DNA of 64,000 nt from NCBI GenBank assembly GCA_963848355.1, contig CAWKDG010000012.1, positions 1,364,001 to 1,428,000 on the forward strand. Reading direction: 5' to 3'. Made by a program: the position numbers and the translations under genes. Below the pieces are notes generated by a model, which was not told the DNA's origin, did no database searches, and saw only the letters and a program-made list of their open reading frames with translations. The stretch is from CAWKDG01 sp963848355 (GTDB lineage: Bacteria > Actinomycetota > Acidimicrobiia > Acidimicrobiales > UBA8190). Shown one piece after another: positions 44,168 to 52,582 of this stretch (positions within the stretch are counted from its first letter, which is position 1; each line of letters begins with the position of its first letter).

Positions 44168-45393
44168 AGCAGCGCGACGTGCTCAAGATGGCGCTCGGCG
44201 GTGTCACCGCCAACAAGCTGCGCTCGGCCTTGACGATGCTCGGGGTGCTCATCGGCGTGTCGGCCGTGATCATCCTGGTGGCGGTGGGGACGGGATCGTC
44301 GCGGTCCATCGAGCAACGGATCGACGCCCTCGGGACCAACACGCTGACCGTGATCAACACCGGTCGTTTCGGCGCCGCCCGCTCGGTGGCCTCCACGGGG
44401 ACGCAGTCGCAGGCCGCCACCCTGACCAGCGCCGACGTCAAGCAGATCTCCGACCCCAACAACGCACCCGACGTCGAGTCGGTGTCGCCCGTCCTGAGCA
44501 CCTCGGTGACCGCCACCTACCAGAGCGCCACCTACTCGACGACGGTCACCGGTTCGACCCCGTCCTATCTGAAGGCCAGCGACTACACGGTGGCGTCGGG
44601 GCGGGCCATCACCAGCACCGACGTGGCCCGCCACGCCCAGGTGGTCGACATCGGCTCCGAGGTGGCCAGCAACCTCTTCGCCGTGGGGTCGAACCCCTTG
44701 GGGCAGCAGATCATGCTCGGATCGTCGAACTTCACCGTGGTCGGCGTGCTCGCCTCCAAGGGGACGAGCGGCGTCACCGACCAGGACGCCGTGGCCATCG
44801 CCCCCTATACGGCGGTGCAGGACCAGCTCACCGGGGAGTCGCAGTCCTTCACCGAGCTCCTCGTCCAGGCCAAGTCGTCTTCGACCGTCAACCTGGCCCA
44901 GAGCGAGGTCGAGAACATCCTGGCCGCCCAGAACGACACCACCGTGGCCGACCTCCCCTTCCTCGTCGTGAACGAGGCGACTCTGCTGGGGGCGGCCACG
45001 TCGACGACCGGCACCCTGACCTTCCTGCTCGGGATCGTGGCCGGCATCTCGCTTCTGGTCGGCGGCATCGGTGTCATGAACATCATGTTGGTGAGCGTGA
45101 CCGAGCGGACCCGGGAGATCGGGATCCGCAAGGCCATCGGTGCCCCGAAGCTGGCCATCCTCCTGCAGTTCCTCATCGAGGCCGTAGTGATCTCGCTGTT
45201 CGGAGGCGCGGTGGGGGTGGGCATCGGGTTGATCGGCTCGCGCTTCAAGATCGACGGCATCCAGCCGGCGGTGGCGCCCGATTCGATCATCCTCGCCTTC
45301 GGCGTAGCCCTCGCCGTCGGCATCTTCTTCGGCTTCTACCCCGCCAACCGCGCCGCGTCGCTCCGGCCCATCGACGCCCTGCGCTACGAGTAA
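44164..45393 (+). CDS. MacB-type ABC transporter permease (FtsX-like)
   Basis: 409 residues, GTG coupled to the ATPase. TM1 (ALTMLGVLIGVSAVIILVAV), a large extracytoplasmic domain (about 55-280) with the MacB periplasmic-core pattern, and three C-terminal helices in the FtsX domain, with the conserved GIGVMNIMLVSVTERTREIGIRKAIGA loop. Single-protein MacB-like permease half; the ATPase is separate, as in Gram-positive systems. Confidence 0.95.
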   Translation: MKQRDVLKMALGGVTANKLRSALTMLGVLIGVSAVIILVAVGTGSSRSIEQRIDALGTNTLTVINTGRFGAARSVASTGTQSQAATLTSADVKQISDPNNAPDVESVSPVLSTSVTATYQSATYSTTVTGSTPSYLKASDYTVASGRAITSTDVARHAQVVDIGSEVASNLFAVGSNPLGQQIMLGSSNFTVVGVLASKGTSGVTDQDAVAIAPYTAVQDQLTGESQSFTELLVQAKSSSTVNLAQSEVENILAAQNDTTVADLPFLVVNEATLLGAATSTTGTLTFLLGIVAGISLLVGGIGVMNIMLVSVTERTREIGIRKAIGAPKLAILLQFLIEAVVISLFGGAVGVGIGLIGSRFKIDGIQPAVAPDSIILAFGVALAVGIFFGFYPANRAASLRPIDALRYE

Positions 45394-45411
45394 GACCGAA
45401 AGGCGACGTCC

Positions 45412-46083
45412 ATGTCCGAGTCCGATACCACGACGAGTTCCCCTACCGCTGCGGGACTCGACCCACCGACCCAGGAGATCATCCTTCCCGGGGCCGACGG
45501 CCACAGCGACGTGGTGCCGTCACCGGGGGCGAGCGGTGAACCGCCGTGGGACACGAGCGCCACCGACGACGACGACGAGTGGCCTGATCGGGGACCGCGC
45601 AAGGGCATCCGGGTGTCGGTGCCCACCGTCGTCCTCGTCGCCCTGTTGATCGCCGCCGGCGGGATCTGGGGCGGCGCCGCCCTCCAGCGCAGCCAGGGCA
45701 CGACGTCGGGTTCGTCGTCGGCCGCCTCCTCGTTGGCCTCGCTCTTCCAGGGGCGGGGCGGTGCCACCGGGGGGTTCTTCGGCGGCACCGGCGCCGGCGC
45801 GCTGGGCGGGGCCACGACGGGAACGGTCACCGAGGTCTCGGGCGACATCCTGTACGTGACGAACGCCAGCGGCGATCTCGTGAAGGTGACGGTGGGCCCG
45901 TCGGCCACGGTGGACAGGAACGCGCCGTCGAGCCTCGGATCGCTAGCGGTCGGCGATACCGTCGTCGTGGAGGGCACCAAGGCGAGCAACGGATCGGTGT
46001 CGGCGACGTCGGTGTCCGCCACCGCCGCCGGGGTCACTTCGCCCTTCAGCCGGCTCGGCGCCGGCGCGGGCACCGGCGGCTGA
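45412..46083 (+). CDS. Membrane-anchored DUF5666-like beta-barrel protein
   Basis: 223 residues. Acidic cytoplasmic N-terminus, one transmembrane helix (VPTVVLVALLIAAGGIWGGAAL), a Ser/Gly-rich linker, and a small extracytoplasmic domain: TTGTVTEVSGDILYVTNASGDLVKVTVGPSATV ... LAVGDTVVVEGTK, resembling the DUF5666/OB-like repeat. Last gene of the exporter operon, 18 bases after the permease, so probably an accessory component. Confidence 0.75.
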   Translation: MSESDTTTSSPTAAGLDPPTQEIILPGADGHSDVVPSPGASGEPPWDTSATDDDDEWPDRGPRKGIRVSVPTVVLVALLIAAGGIWGGAALQRSQGTTSGSSSAASSLASLFQGRGGATGGFFGGTGAGALGGATTGTVTEVSGDILYVTNASGDLVKVTVGPSATVDRNAPSSLGSLAVGDTVVVEGTKASNGSVSATSVSATAAGVTSPFSRLGAGAGTGG

Positions 46084-46164
46084 CCCGGCGCCGTCTCCGG
46101 CGGTGGAGCGCAGTGTCTCGTCGATGAGCCGGACGATCTCGTCGCAGCGCTCGCCCAAACTCAT
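45943..46164 (-). CDS. Possible small protein with strong ribosome-binding site
   Basis: An AAGGAGGGG sequence lies about eight bases upstream of ATG 46164, one of the best ribosome-binding sites in the window. The predicted start MSLGERCDEIVRLIDETLRS forms a plausible amphipathic helix, after which the frame runs antisense through the end of the DUF5666-like gene and becomes Arg/Gly-rich. Only the first about 25 residues look protein-like, so the true end may be earlier (an indel) or the call may be false. Confidence 0.3.
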   Translation of the reverse strand: MSLGERCDEIVRLIDETLRSTAGDGAGSAAGARAGAEPAEGRSDPGGGGGHRRRRHRSVARLGALHDDGIADR

Positions 46165-46289
46165 GGTGACCCCTCCTTGTTGTCTGCGGCATCGGTCCCA
46201 CGGTCCGTGACCTGAAGCACGGCGCCTCACAACCCGGATCGGTGGTTGTTTTCGTCACCGGGCGTGGTGAGGGCCGCGACGATCCGGCC

Positions 46290-46295
46290 TACGAT
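46290..46295 (+). promoter_or_regulatory. -10 element before SnoaL-like gene
   Basis: TACGAT, seven bases upstream of GTG 46303; supports a leaderless start there. Confidence 0.4.
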
Positions 46296-46794
46296 GCGGC
46301 CGGTGAACGGGCCGGGGCAGGACGGGAAGAAGGACACGACGGGGGTGGCGGTGGTCGACCGGGTGGCGTTGCGCGACCTGGTCGACGCCTACGCCCGCGC
46401 CGTCGACCGGCGCGACGTCCATGCCGTGGCGGCGTTGTTCACGGCCGACGGCCGGCTGGTGTCGCGCCTGCACGACGCCGGCGCCGGGACGCCGATCGTG
46501 CGCCAGGGCCGCGAGGAGATCACCGCCGCCCTCACCGCCGGCCTCGACCGCTACCTCCTCACCACCCACGTGGTGGGCGGTCAGGTCGTGACCATCGACG
46601 GTGACGGGGCCAGCGGCGACACCGTCTGCCTGGCCCACCACGTCTACGAGAAGGGCGGGGCCCGCCGCATGCTGGTGATGGCCGTCCGCTACGCCGACAT
46701 CTACGCCCGGCAGCCCGGCGGATGGGGCTTCGCCGAGCGCCAGTTGACGCTCGACTGGCGCGAGGACCGGGTCCTGGAGGAGAGACTCCCATGA
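46294..46794 (+). CDS. SnoaL-like/NTF2-fold protein
   Basis: About 166 residues. VALRDLVDAYARAVDRRDVHAVAALFTADGRL and the later strands (LTTHVVGGQVVTIDGDGASG, FAERQLTLDWRED) are the SnoaL_4/NTF2-like cone fold. ATG 46294 or GTG 46303; TACGAT (46290-46295) ends seven bases before the GTG, so the shorter leaderless product is quite possible. ATGA overlap with the next gene suggests one operon. Confidence 0.82.
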   Translation: MRPVNGPGQDGKKDTTGVAVVDRVALRDLVDAYARAVDRRDVHAVAALFTADGRLVSRLHDAGAGTPIVRQGREEITAALTAGLDRYLLTTHVVGGQVVTIDGDGASGDTVCLAHHVYEKGGARRMLVMAVRYADIYARQPGGWGFAERQLTLDWREDRVLEERLP

Positions 46795-47684
46795 CCATGA
46801 AATTCGCGGTGCTCCCGCCCGTGCGGGCCGGAGTCTGTGCCGACCCCGACTGGATGATCGGTTTCGCCCGGCACGCCGAGGACTGTGGCTTCGAATCCAT
46901 CGTCCTCGTCGAGCACCCGGTGGTCATCAGCGACTACACGAGCCGCTACCCCTATGCGTCGTCGGGCCGGATGCCGCTGGCCGACGACTGCCGTATCCCC
47001 GACCCGATCGACGTCCTCGGCTTCCTGGCCGCCGTCACCAGCCGCCTGGTGCTGTCGACGGGCGTGCTCGTGCTCCCCGCCCATCACCCGGTGATCATGG
47101 CCAAGCGCCTGGCCACCCTCGACACGCTGTCCAAGGGGCGCGTACGTCTGTGCATCGGCGTGGGCTGGATGCGCGAGGAGCTCGAGGCGTGCGGGATCGA
47201 CTTCGCCTCGCGGGGGCGGCGGACCGACGAGTGCATCGACGTGATGCGCGCCCTGTGGGCCGACACCGAGCCGGAGGGAGCGGCGTTCGAAGGGGAGTTC
47301 TTCCGCTTCGCCCACGCCCACACCCATCCGAAGCCCTACCGCTCCGGTGGCATCCCCGTCCACGTCGGTGGCCACAGCGCGGCCTCCATCCGGAGGGCGG
47401 CGCGACGCGGTGACGGGTGGCACCCGCTCGGGATCCGCGGCGAGGAGCTGACAGCCGCCCTGGCGCAGCTGCGCGACGAGGCCGCCGCCGCCGGACGCGA
47501 TCCGGCGGCCATCGAGCTGACCCTCACCGGGGTGTCGACGGGGACGACCCCCGAGACCCTGGCCGAGCTCGACGCCCTGGGAGTGGACCGGCTGGTGGTG
47601 ACGTGCCTGCAGCCCGACCTGGACGCCGTCAAGGAGGAGATGTCGCAGGTGGCGGAGACCGTGGGGCTGGTGCCGGCCCCCTAA
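46791..47684 (+). CDS. LLM-class flavin-dependent oxidoreductase
   Basis: 297 residues. Luciferase-like fold with FARHAEDCGFESIVLVEHPVV, RLVLSTGVLVLPAHHPVIMAKRLATLDTLSKGR and GVGWMREELEACGIDF. These are usually FMN- or F420-dependent; the F420 type is common in actinobacteria but the cofactor cannot be fixed from sequence. Coupled to the SnoaL-like gene, suggesting a shared small-molecule pathway. Confidence 0.88.
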   Translation: MTMKFAVLPPVRAGVCADPDWMIGFARHAEDCGFESIVLVEHPVVISDYTSRYPYASSGRMPLADDCRIPDPIDVLGFLAAVTSRLVLSTGVLVLPAHHPVIMAKRLATLDTLSKGRVRLCIGVGWMREELEACGIDFASRGRRTDECIDVMRALWADTEPEGAAFEGEFFRFAHAHTHPKPYRSGGIPVHVGGHSAASIRRAARRGDGWHPLGIRGEELTAALAQLRDEAAAAGRDPAAIELTLTGVSTGTTPETLAELDALGVDRLVVTCLQPDLDAVKEEMSQVAETVGLVPAP

Positions 47685-47694
47685 GGTGATTCTC

Positions 47695-48951
47695 ATGGAG
47701 TGGCGCGACGTCATCGGGCTGGCCGATGTCGAGGCCGCCGCCGAGCGCCTGCGGGCCGTGGGGGTGGAGACGCCCCTGCAGCGCAGCGACAGGTTGTCGG
47801 ACCGCTACGGCGCCTCGGTCTACCTGAAGCGCGAGGACCTCCAGGCCGTCCGCTCCTACAAGATCCGGGGTGCGTACAATTTCATCGCCGGCCTCCCCCC
47901 CGACCGCCTGCGCGCCGGGGTCGTGTGCGCCAGTGCCGGCAACCACGCCCAGGGAGTGGCCTGGAGCTGCCGGCACCTGGCCGTGCCCGGCGTCGTCTTC
48001 CTCCCCCGCCGTGCCCCGAGGCAGAAGGTGGCGCGGATCCGGGTGCTCGCCGGAGACCTGGTCGAGTTGCGCTTCGCCGGTGACACGTTCGACGACGCCA
48101 ACGCCGCCGCCGCCGCCTACGCCACCGAGACGGGGGCCACCGTCGTGCCCACGTTCGACCACCCCATGACGGTGGCCGGCCAGGGGACGGTCGCCCTCGA
48201 GACGATCAGGCAGCTCGGCCACGCCCCCGACGTCTTCGTCGCCCCCATCGGCGGTGGCGGGCTCATCTCGGGGATCGCCGTCACCCTCGACGGGCAGGGA
48301 GCGGCGACGCGCCTGGTGGGCGTGCAGCCGGCCGGCGCCCCGGCCATGGTGCGCTCCCTCGAGGCCGGTCACCCCGTCACCATCGACATCGCCGACGACT
48401 TCGTCGACGGCGCCGTCGTCCGCACGCCGGGGAGTCTGACCTACGCCATCGTCAACGAGCTGGTGGCCGAGATCGAGGTGGTGGCCGAAGGGCGGGTCTG
48501 TACCGAGCAGCTCGACCTCTATCAGGACGACGGCATCGTGGCCGAGCCGGCCGGGGCGCTCTCCATGGCCGCCCTCGACTCGCTCTTCGAGTCGATCGCC
48601 GGCCGCGAGGTCGTGTGCGTGTTGAGCGGGGGGAACAACGACGTGGCCCGCTACGGCGAGATCATCGAGCGCAGCCTCGTCTATCAGGGCCTCAAGCACT
48701 ACTTCGTGGTGGCCTTCCCCCAGCAGCCCGGCGCCCTGCGCCGTTTTCTCGACGAATGCCTGGGACCGAGCGACGACATCGTCCTGTTCGAGTACGTGAA
48801 GAAGAACGACCGGGAGTTCGGGCCCGCCGTGGTCGGCATCGAGCTGGCGCAGCGCGATGACCTCGACGGACTCGTGGCCCGCATCGCCGCCTCGGGCCTC
48901 GATGCCCAACGACTCCCACCCGACACTCCCGTCTTCCGTCTCCTCGTCTGA
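47695..48951 (+). CDS. ilvA: Threonine dehydratase (threonine ammonia-lyase)
   Basis: 418 residues from ATG 47695 (AAGGTGA five bases upstream). PLP fold type II: PLP-lysine in AVRSYKIRGAYNF, substrate loop CASAGNHAQGVAW and phosphate-binding GGGGLISGIA. A single shortened ACT-like regulatory region (HYFVVAFPQQPGALRRFLDE) follows, as in the Bacillus/Corynebacterium form. It makes 2-oxobutanoate for isoleucine. GTG 47686 is an alternative start. Confidence 0.93.
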   Translation: MEWRDVIGLADVEAAAERLRAVGVETPLQRSDRLSDRYGASVYLKREDLQAVRSYKIRGAYNFIAGLPPDRLRAGVVCASAGNHAQGVAWSCRHLAVPGVVFLPRRAPRQKVARIRVLAGDLVELRFAGDTFDDANAAAAAYATETGATVVPTFDHPMTVAGQGTVALETIRQLGHAPDVFVAPIGGGGLISGIAVTLDGQGAATRLVGVQPAGAPAMVRSLEAGHPVTIDIADDFVDGAVVRTPGSLTYAIVNELVAEIEVVAEGRVCTEQLDLYQDDGIVAEPAGALSMAALDSLFESIAGREVVCVLSGGNNDVARYGEIIERSLVYQGLKHYFVVAFPQQPGALRRFLDECLGPSDDIVLFEYVKKNDREFGPAVVGIELAQRDDLDGLVARIAASGLDAQRLPPDTPVFRLLV

Positions 48952-48978
48952 GTCGGCCCCGGACCAGCAGCGGGCGTC

Positions 48979-49380
48979 CTACCCCTCGGCCACCTGCCGC
49001 CAGTGGGTGAGCACGCGATTCATGGCGTCGATCTGGGCGGCGTCGGGGGTCTGTTCCCCGACCGTCCCCGACAGTTCGGCCAAGCACCGGGCCCGCTGGG
49101 CCTCACTCAGCCTCGCTATCCACGGTAAGGCCAGGAAAAGGACCTCCTCGTCGGTCTGCGGTGCGTCCGGGTCGGGCGGGATGCGTTCCATCACCTGGTC
49201 GACACCCCTGGCCGACCAACCTCCGCGCCGCATCACCCTCCGCATCCTGGCCCGGGATTCCTCGTGCTGGCTCTGCGCTGTCCGGGCCAATTGCTGCTTC
49301 ATCGACTCGACCCACTCGTCCGTGTCCTGCTTCTTCGGGTGGATCGGCCCCTTGTGCGGAGTCTTGCGGCGACGGCTCAT
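48979..49380 (-). CDS. Hypothetical protein
   Basis: 133 residues from ATG 49380. Basic N-terminus (MSRRRKTPHKGPIHPKKQ), then a helical region with QHEESRARMRRVMRRGGWSARGVDQVMERIPPDPDAP and a Trp-rich C-terminus. No domain recognised. It marks the last normal-GC gene before the low-GC island. Confidence 0.65.
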   Translation of the reverse strand: MSRRRKTPHKGPIHPKKQDTDEWVESMKQQLARTAQSQHEESRARMRRVMRRGGWSARGVDQVMERIPPDPDAPQTDEEVLFLALPWIARLSEAQRARCLAELSGTVGEQTPDAAQIDAMNRVLTHWRQVAEG

Positions 49381-49639
49381 GGAGATGTCGAGGGTACAGA
49401 GTGCCGTTGGGTTTCGACAAGGAAGTGGTGCGAGCGGAGGCACGGGGGCTTATGAACGAGAACACCACCGATGACGCGATGTTGGCTCCGTCGATTGAAA
49501 GTGACAGTGCCATCTACCTCGAAGTAACACCGGTCTAGATGAATCCGCAGTAGACGAAGTAATGGCCATGGCGTAGGGTCCGGTGTCTGAGGAACGTACC
49601 CGACGCTCTCTGTTTGGGCTACAAAAGGAAGGCGACGAG
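49381..49639. other. Left junction of low-GC island, no confident gene
   Basis: Base composition falls visibly here. A 28-codon frame (49452-49538) begins MNENTTDDAMLAPSIESD and ends at TAG; it could be a small gene or the remnant of a larger one. No integrase, direct repeat or tRNA end was found at this boundary. Confidence 0.35.
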
Positions 49640-49882
49640 ATGGCGCCCTGCCCTGTCTGCCAGGGGAACAGGTTTACCATTCAGACCTGCAATGGGTGTG
49701 GCGGTAAGGGCTATCACGAACAAAACTGCGGGGGCTGTGGTGGGAGGGGCTTTACTGAGGAGGCGCCTGGCAAGGGGTACCGCCCCCACTCCCCGTGCAG
49801 TTCCAGCGGCAAAGTCCGGACAATCTGCTCTTCGTGCCACGGGGCGAAGACCGTAAGGGTGACGTGCTATCGCTCTCACTGA
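49640..49882 (+). CDS. DnaJ-type zinc-finger small protein
   Basis: 80 residues from ATG 49640, with AAGGAAGG about ten bases upstream; an in-frame GTG at 49583 would add 19 residues. The sequence carries repeated CxxCxG units (CPVCQGNRFTIQTCNGCGGKG, NCGGCGGRGF, ICSSCHGAKTVRVTC) like the zinc-binding domain of DnaJ/HSP40 but without a J-domain. One unit reads CSSSGK with a missing cysteine. Likely zinc-binding; the partner is unknown. Confidence 0.65.
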   Translation: MAPCPVCQGNRFTIQTCNGCGGKGYHEQNCGGCGGRGFTEEAPGKGYRPHSPCSSSGKVRTICSSCHGAKTVRVTCYRSH

Positions 49883-49928
49883 CTAGCCAGACAGCGCCCA
49901 CTCCATCACGGGTCTGTAACTAAGGAAG

Positions 49929-50435
49929 ATGACGATCGGAACCGTGTCAGGGATTCAGATCGCAACGCTGGTTGCTGCCTTCGTGGCGGCCCTCTCCGGA
50001 CTCGTGGGTGTTGTCTGGGTTGCAAAGTTCACTCAGCAGGCTGAGCATGGGAAATGGCAGCGTGATCTACGGATTCGGTTGTATTCCACGTGCAGCGAGG
50101 TCGGTGATTCGTTACAAAATCACCTTCTGGACTTCGATCTCACGCCTGGAGTTCGTGATTTCGGAGCGATGGAACCGATTCTGGTCGAAAAAGGACGAGC
50201 GCTCGACGATCTGTTGCGCAAGATGAGTTCTAGCGTTGCTGACGTGCAGACCTTCGGTTCAACTCGCGTCGCGGCATGTGCAGGGATAATGCTCTCCAGA
50301 TTTGCAGTTGCAGTATCCAGCGCTTGCAGCGGATCCGAGATTGCGTGGGTCGAAGAAGCTAGAGTCATGGCTTATGCGGACCTCGTGAGGTTTCGCGATG
50401 CCGTGCGCAAGTCGTTAGGAATCAGCGACGACTAG
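49929..50435 (+). CDS. Hypothetical N-terminally anchored membrane protein
   Basis: 168 residues. One N-terminal transmembrane helix (IATLVAAFVAALSGLVGVVWV), then a charged helical cytoplasmic part (KFTQQAEHGKWQRDLRIRLYSTCSEVGDSL) and further helices. Codon use is less GC-biased than in neighbours. Same architecture as the next gene, 15 bases downstream; no family recognised. Confidence 0.65.
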   Translation: MTIGTVSGIQIATLVAAFVAALSGLVGVVWVAKFTQQAEHGKWQRDLRIRLYSTCSEVGDSLQNHLLDFDLTPGVRDFGAMEPILVEKGRALDDLLRKMSSSVADVQTFGSTRVAACAGIMLSRFAVAVSSACSGSEIAWVEEARVMAYADLVRFRDAVRKSLGISDD

Positions 50436-50449
50436 GGGCACCAGTCACA

Positions 50450-51178
50450 ATGCATGTCAACGGAGCCGAGGTTGCCGCCACTGCCGCAATAGTCAGTTCG
50501 GGTCTGACCGGCTATGTCACTCACCGAATCACGCGCAGTCAGGTGAGTGCGTCGTTCAAGCTCGCTGAAGATCAGCGGACACATGAGCGAGAACTGATCA
50601 CGGAAGAGAAGGCTCGTGAGGAACGTGCTGAGCGGCTAAATCGGTATCTGCTCTTGTTCACGGCGTCAAAATCGTCCGACTTACTTTCGCAATCGATCTA
50701 TCGGGAAATGAGTAGGGACCCCAACAAGATCGGGTCGATTGAGTATTACAAGTACACGGCTCCACCGTGGGAACAGTTTCAACGGGCTTGGGCGGAAATG
50801 ATGGTGTGCGGTTCTTCCAGGGGAGCGCGAGCTGCAACGTACCTAATGATCAAGATGGAGAGGTTGACTCTCGCTGCAGAAGAGGGCAGACCCATTGCTG
50901 AGCCTCTGGCGGAGTTTCGTGAGGCGCTCAAAGCTCTACTGCGGATGGCTCACGCAGAGCTGGATGATGCACCTTTGCGTTCAATGGCAGAAGACTATGC
51001 AGAGGTGTTTCGAATGCTCGATGATGCTGTAAGTGACGGTGATTCAGACGTGACGATTGAGGATCGAGGGGAAAGATCCGATGATGCTGGACTCGACGCA
51101 GAGTACAGAGGCCAACGACCTGGCGCTACGGGTGGCGACTGGCGGGACGCAACGGACTCGGACTACGACGATGCTTAG
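50450..51178 (+). CDS. Hypothetical membrane-anchored coiled-coil protein
   Basis: 242 residues. A short N-terminal hydrophobic segment (VAATAAIVSSGLTGYVTH) leads into a probable coiled coil (KLAEDQRTHERELITEEKAREERAERLNRYL) and helical domain, ending in an acidic tail. AT-richer than the flanks. The stop codon overlaps that of the convergent SDR gene by three bases. Function unknown; with its neighbour it may form a membrane complex. Confidence 0.65.
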   Translation: MHVNGAEVAATAAIVSSGLTGYVTHRITRSQVSASFKLAEDQRTHERELITEEKAREERAERLNRYLLLFTASKSSDLLSQSIYREMSRDPNKIGSIEYYKYTAPPWEQFQRAWAEMMVCGSSRGARAATYLMIKMERLTLAAEEGRPIAEPLAEFREALKALLRMAHAELDDAPLRSMAEDYAEVFRMLDDAVSDGDSDVTIEDRGERSDDAGLDAEYRGQRPGATGGDWRDATDSDYDDA

Positions 51179-52008
51179 AGATTGAGGTCCTTCTTAGGGC
51201 GCACCACGATCTCCGACAGGTGCACGTTCGCCGGTCGGGTCACGGCCCACAGGACCGCCTCGGCCACGTCCTCCGGGGTGAGGAGGTGACCGGGGAGGGC
51301 TTCCTGGGCACCGGCCAGCACTTCGTCGGGCAGCCTCTCGCCCTTCGTGATCTCGACGGCCGGGATGTCGTCGCCCGCCACCGACACGAGACCCTGGAGG
51401 ACGGTGCTGTCGAAGTTGCGGGCGAAGTTGGTGGCGATGGCCCCGGGCATGACGGTGAGCACCTTGATCGGTTCTTCCATCAGCTCGCGCCGCAATGAGT
51501 TGGTGATGCAGTTGACGGCGTGCTTGGTGGCCCCGTAGACGCCCGAGTCCGACCGCTGGGCCGCCACCGACGAGATGTTCACGAGATGGCCTTCGGCCCC
51601 GCACGCCCGCATGGCCTGCACGGCCGCCTGGCTCCCGACGAGCAGGGCGAAGACGTTGGTCTCGAGCATCACCCGCCAGTGCTCGGGGTCTGGTTCCGCG
51701 AGGATGGCGTCGGGGTGGCTGAGCCCGGCGTTGTTGACCATGATGTCGAGCCGTCCGGTGGACTCGGTGGCGTGGGCCACGAAGCCCCGCATCTCGTCGA
51801 CCCGGCGGACGTCGACCACATGCGCCTCGGCGCTACCGCCGGCGGCCTCGATCCTGCTCACCGACTCGGCCATGGGGGCCGGTGTGCGCCCACCGAGAAC
51901 CACGTGGGCCCCTGCGCCACCGAGAGACTCGGCGATGGCGCGGCCGATCCCGCTCGAAGCGCCGCTGACGACAGCGGTCCGACCGCCGAGGGCCTTGTCC
52001 GGTGACAC
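51175..52008 (-). CDS. Short-chain dehydrogenase/reductase
   Basis: 277 residues, GTG with GGAGG upstream. Classical SDR: AVVSGASSGIGRAIAESL (NAD(P) binding), MVNNAGLSHPD, NISSVAAQ, and the catalytic YGATK with Ser upstream. Substrate unknown. The C-terminal end matches typical family length, so the adjoining island has not removed any of it. Confidence 0.92.
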   Translation of the reverse strand: MSPDKALGGRTAVVSGASSGIGRAIAESLGGAGAHVVLGGRTPAPMAESVSRIEAAGGSAEAHVVDVRRVDEMRGFVAHATESTGRLDIMVNNAGLSHPDAILAEPDPEHWRVMLETNVFALLVGSQAAVQAMRACGAEGHLVNISSVAAQRSDSGVYGATKHAVNCITNSLRRELMEEPIKVLTVMPGAIATNFARNFDSTVLQGLVSVAGDDIPAVEITKGERLPDEVLAGAQEALPGHLLTPEDVAEAVLWAVTRPANVHLSEIVVRPKKDLNL

Positions 52009-52050
52009 GGGTCGGCCTCCTACGGCTTGGGTATCGGAGCTGGTTCGGAC

Positions 52051-52488
52051 CTAGCGGCGCGGCGTCATGTCCAGGTCGGGCGGCGGCTGGTCGGGGATCT
52101 TCCACTTGAGGAAGGACTTGTCGTAGACGTCGTGGTAGGCGTTCGCCGCCTCGACCATGGCGTCGAAGGCGGCATCGAAGGAATCCCAGTCCTCGGAGTC
52201 GATGCACTTGGCCAGGGTCGCCACCTCTTCGTCGATGAACTTGTCCATGTTGTCGGCGTACTTGGGCCGGAGGAAGGCACCCTTCTCCATGAGGCCGCGT
52301 GCCTCTTTCAATTGGAACCGGGCCAGGGCCTGGTTGCGGGCCTGGCCGGCGTAGTAGCACTTCCAGATCCGGGCCCCGACGAGGGGCATGATCTCGGCCA
52401 TGCCGGGCATGAGGTGCCCGAGCTCGCTCAGGTCGAAGGTGCCCTTCCCGGTATCGATGACGTGGTCGTGGTCCGCCGTGTCTGACAT
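52051..52488 (-). CDS. Hypothetical helical protein
   Basis: 145 residues from ATG 52488. Mostly helical with many Met, Trp and Tyr: WKCYYAGQARNQALARFQLKEARGLMEKGAFLRPKY and WDSFDAAFDAMVEAANAYHDVYDKSFLKWKIPDQPPPDLDMTP. No motif recognised. 42 bases upstream of the SDR gene on the same strand and perhaps co-transcribed. Confidence 0.7.
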   Translation of the reverse strand: MSDTADHDHVIDTGKGTFDLSELGHLMPGMAEIMPLVGARIWKCYYAGQARNQALARFQLKEARGLMEKGAFLRPKYADNMDKFIDEEVATLAKCIDSEDWDSFDAAFDAMVEAANAYHDVYDKSFLKWKIPDQPPPDLDMTPRR

Positions 52489-52569
52489 GCCTGAATTTCT
52501 ACCACAGGCCCCCTGGCGCTCCCCGGGGCCACCGGCGTTGCCGCATTCGTTGACGGCGGGCCCTCTCGG

Positions 52570-52575
52570 TACGAT
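52570..52575 (+). promoter_or_regulatory. -10 element before the UbiA-type gene
   Basis: TACGAT, seven bases before GTG 52583; leaderless start likely. Confidence 0.4.
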
Positions 52576-52582
52576 GCAGGAG

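Noticed and set aside
44583..45323. Minus-strand frames over the permease
   Set aside because: Antisense shadows of the MacB-type permease.
49583..49882. DnaJ chaperone
   Set aside because: Only the zinc-type repeats are present; there is no J-domain or C-terminal substrate domain, so the dnaJ name is not justified.
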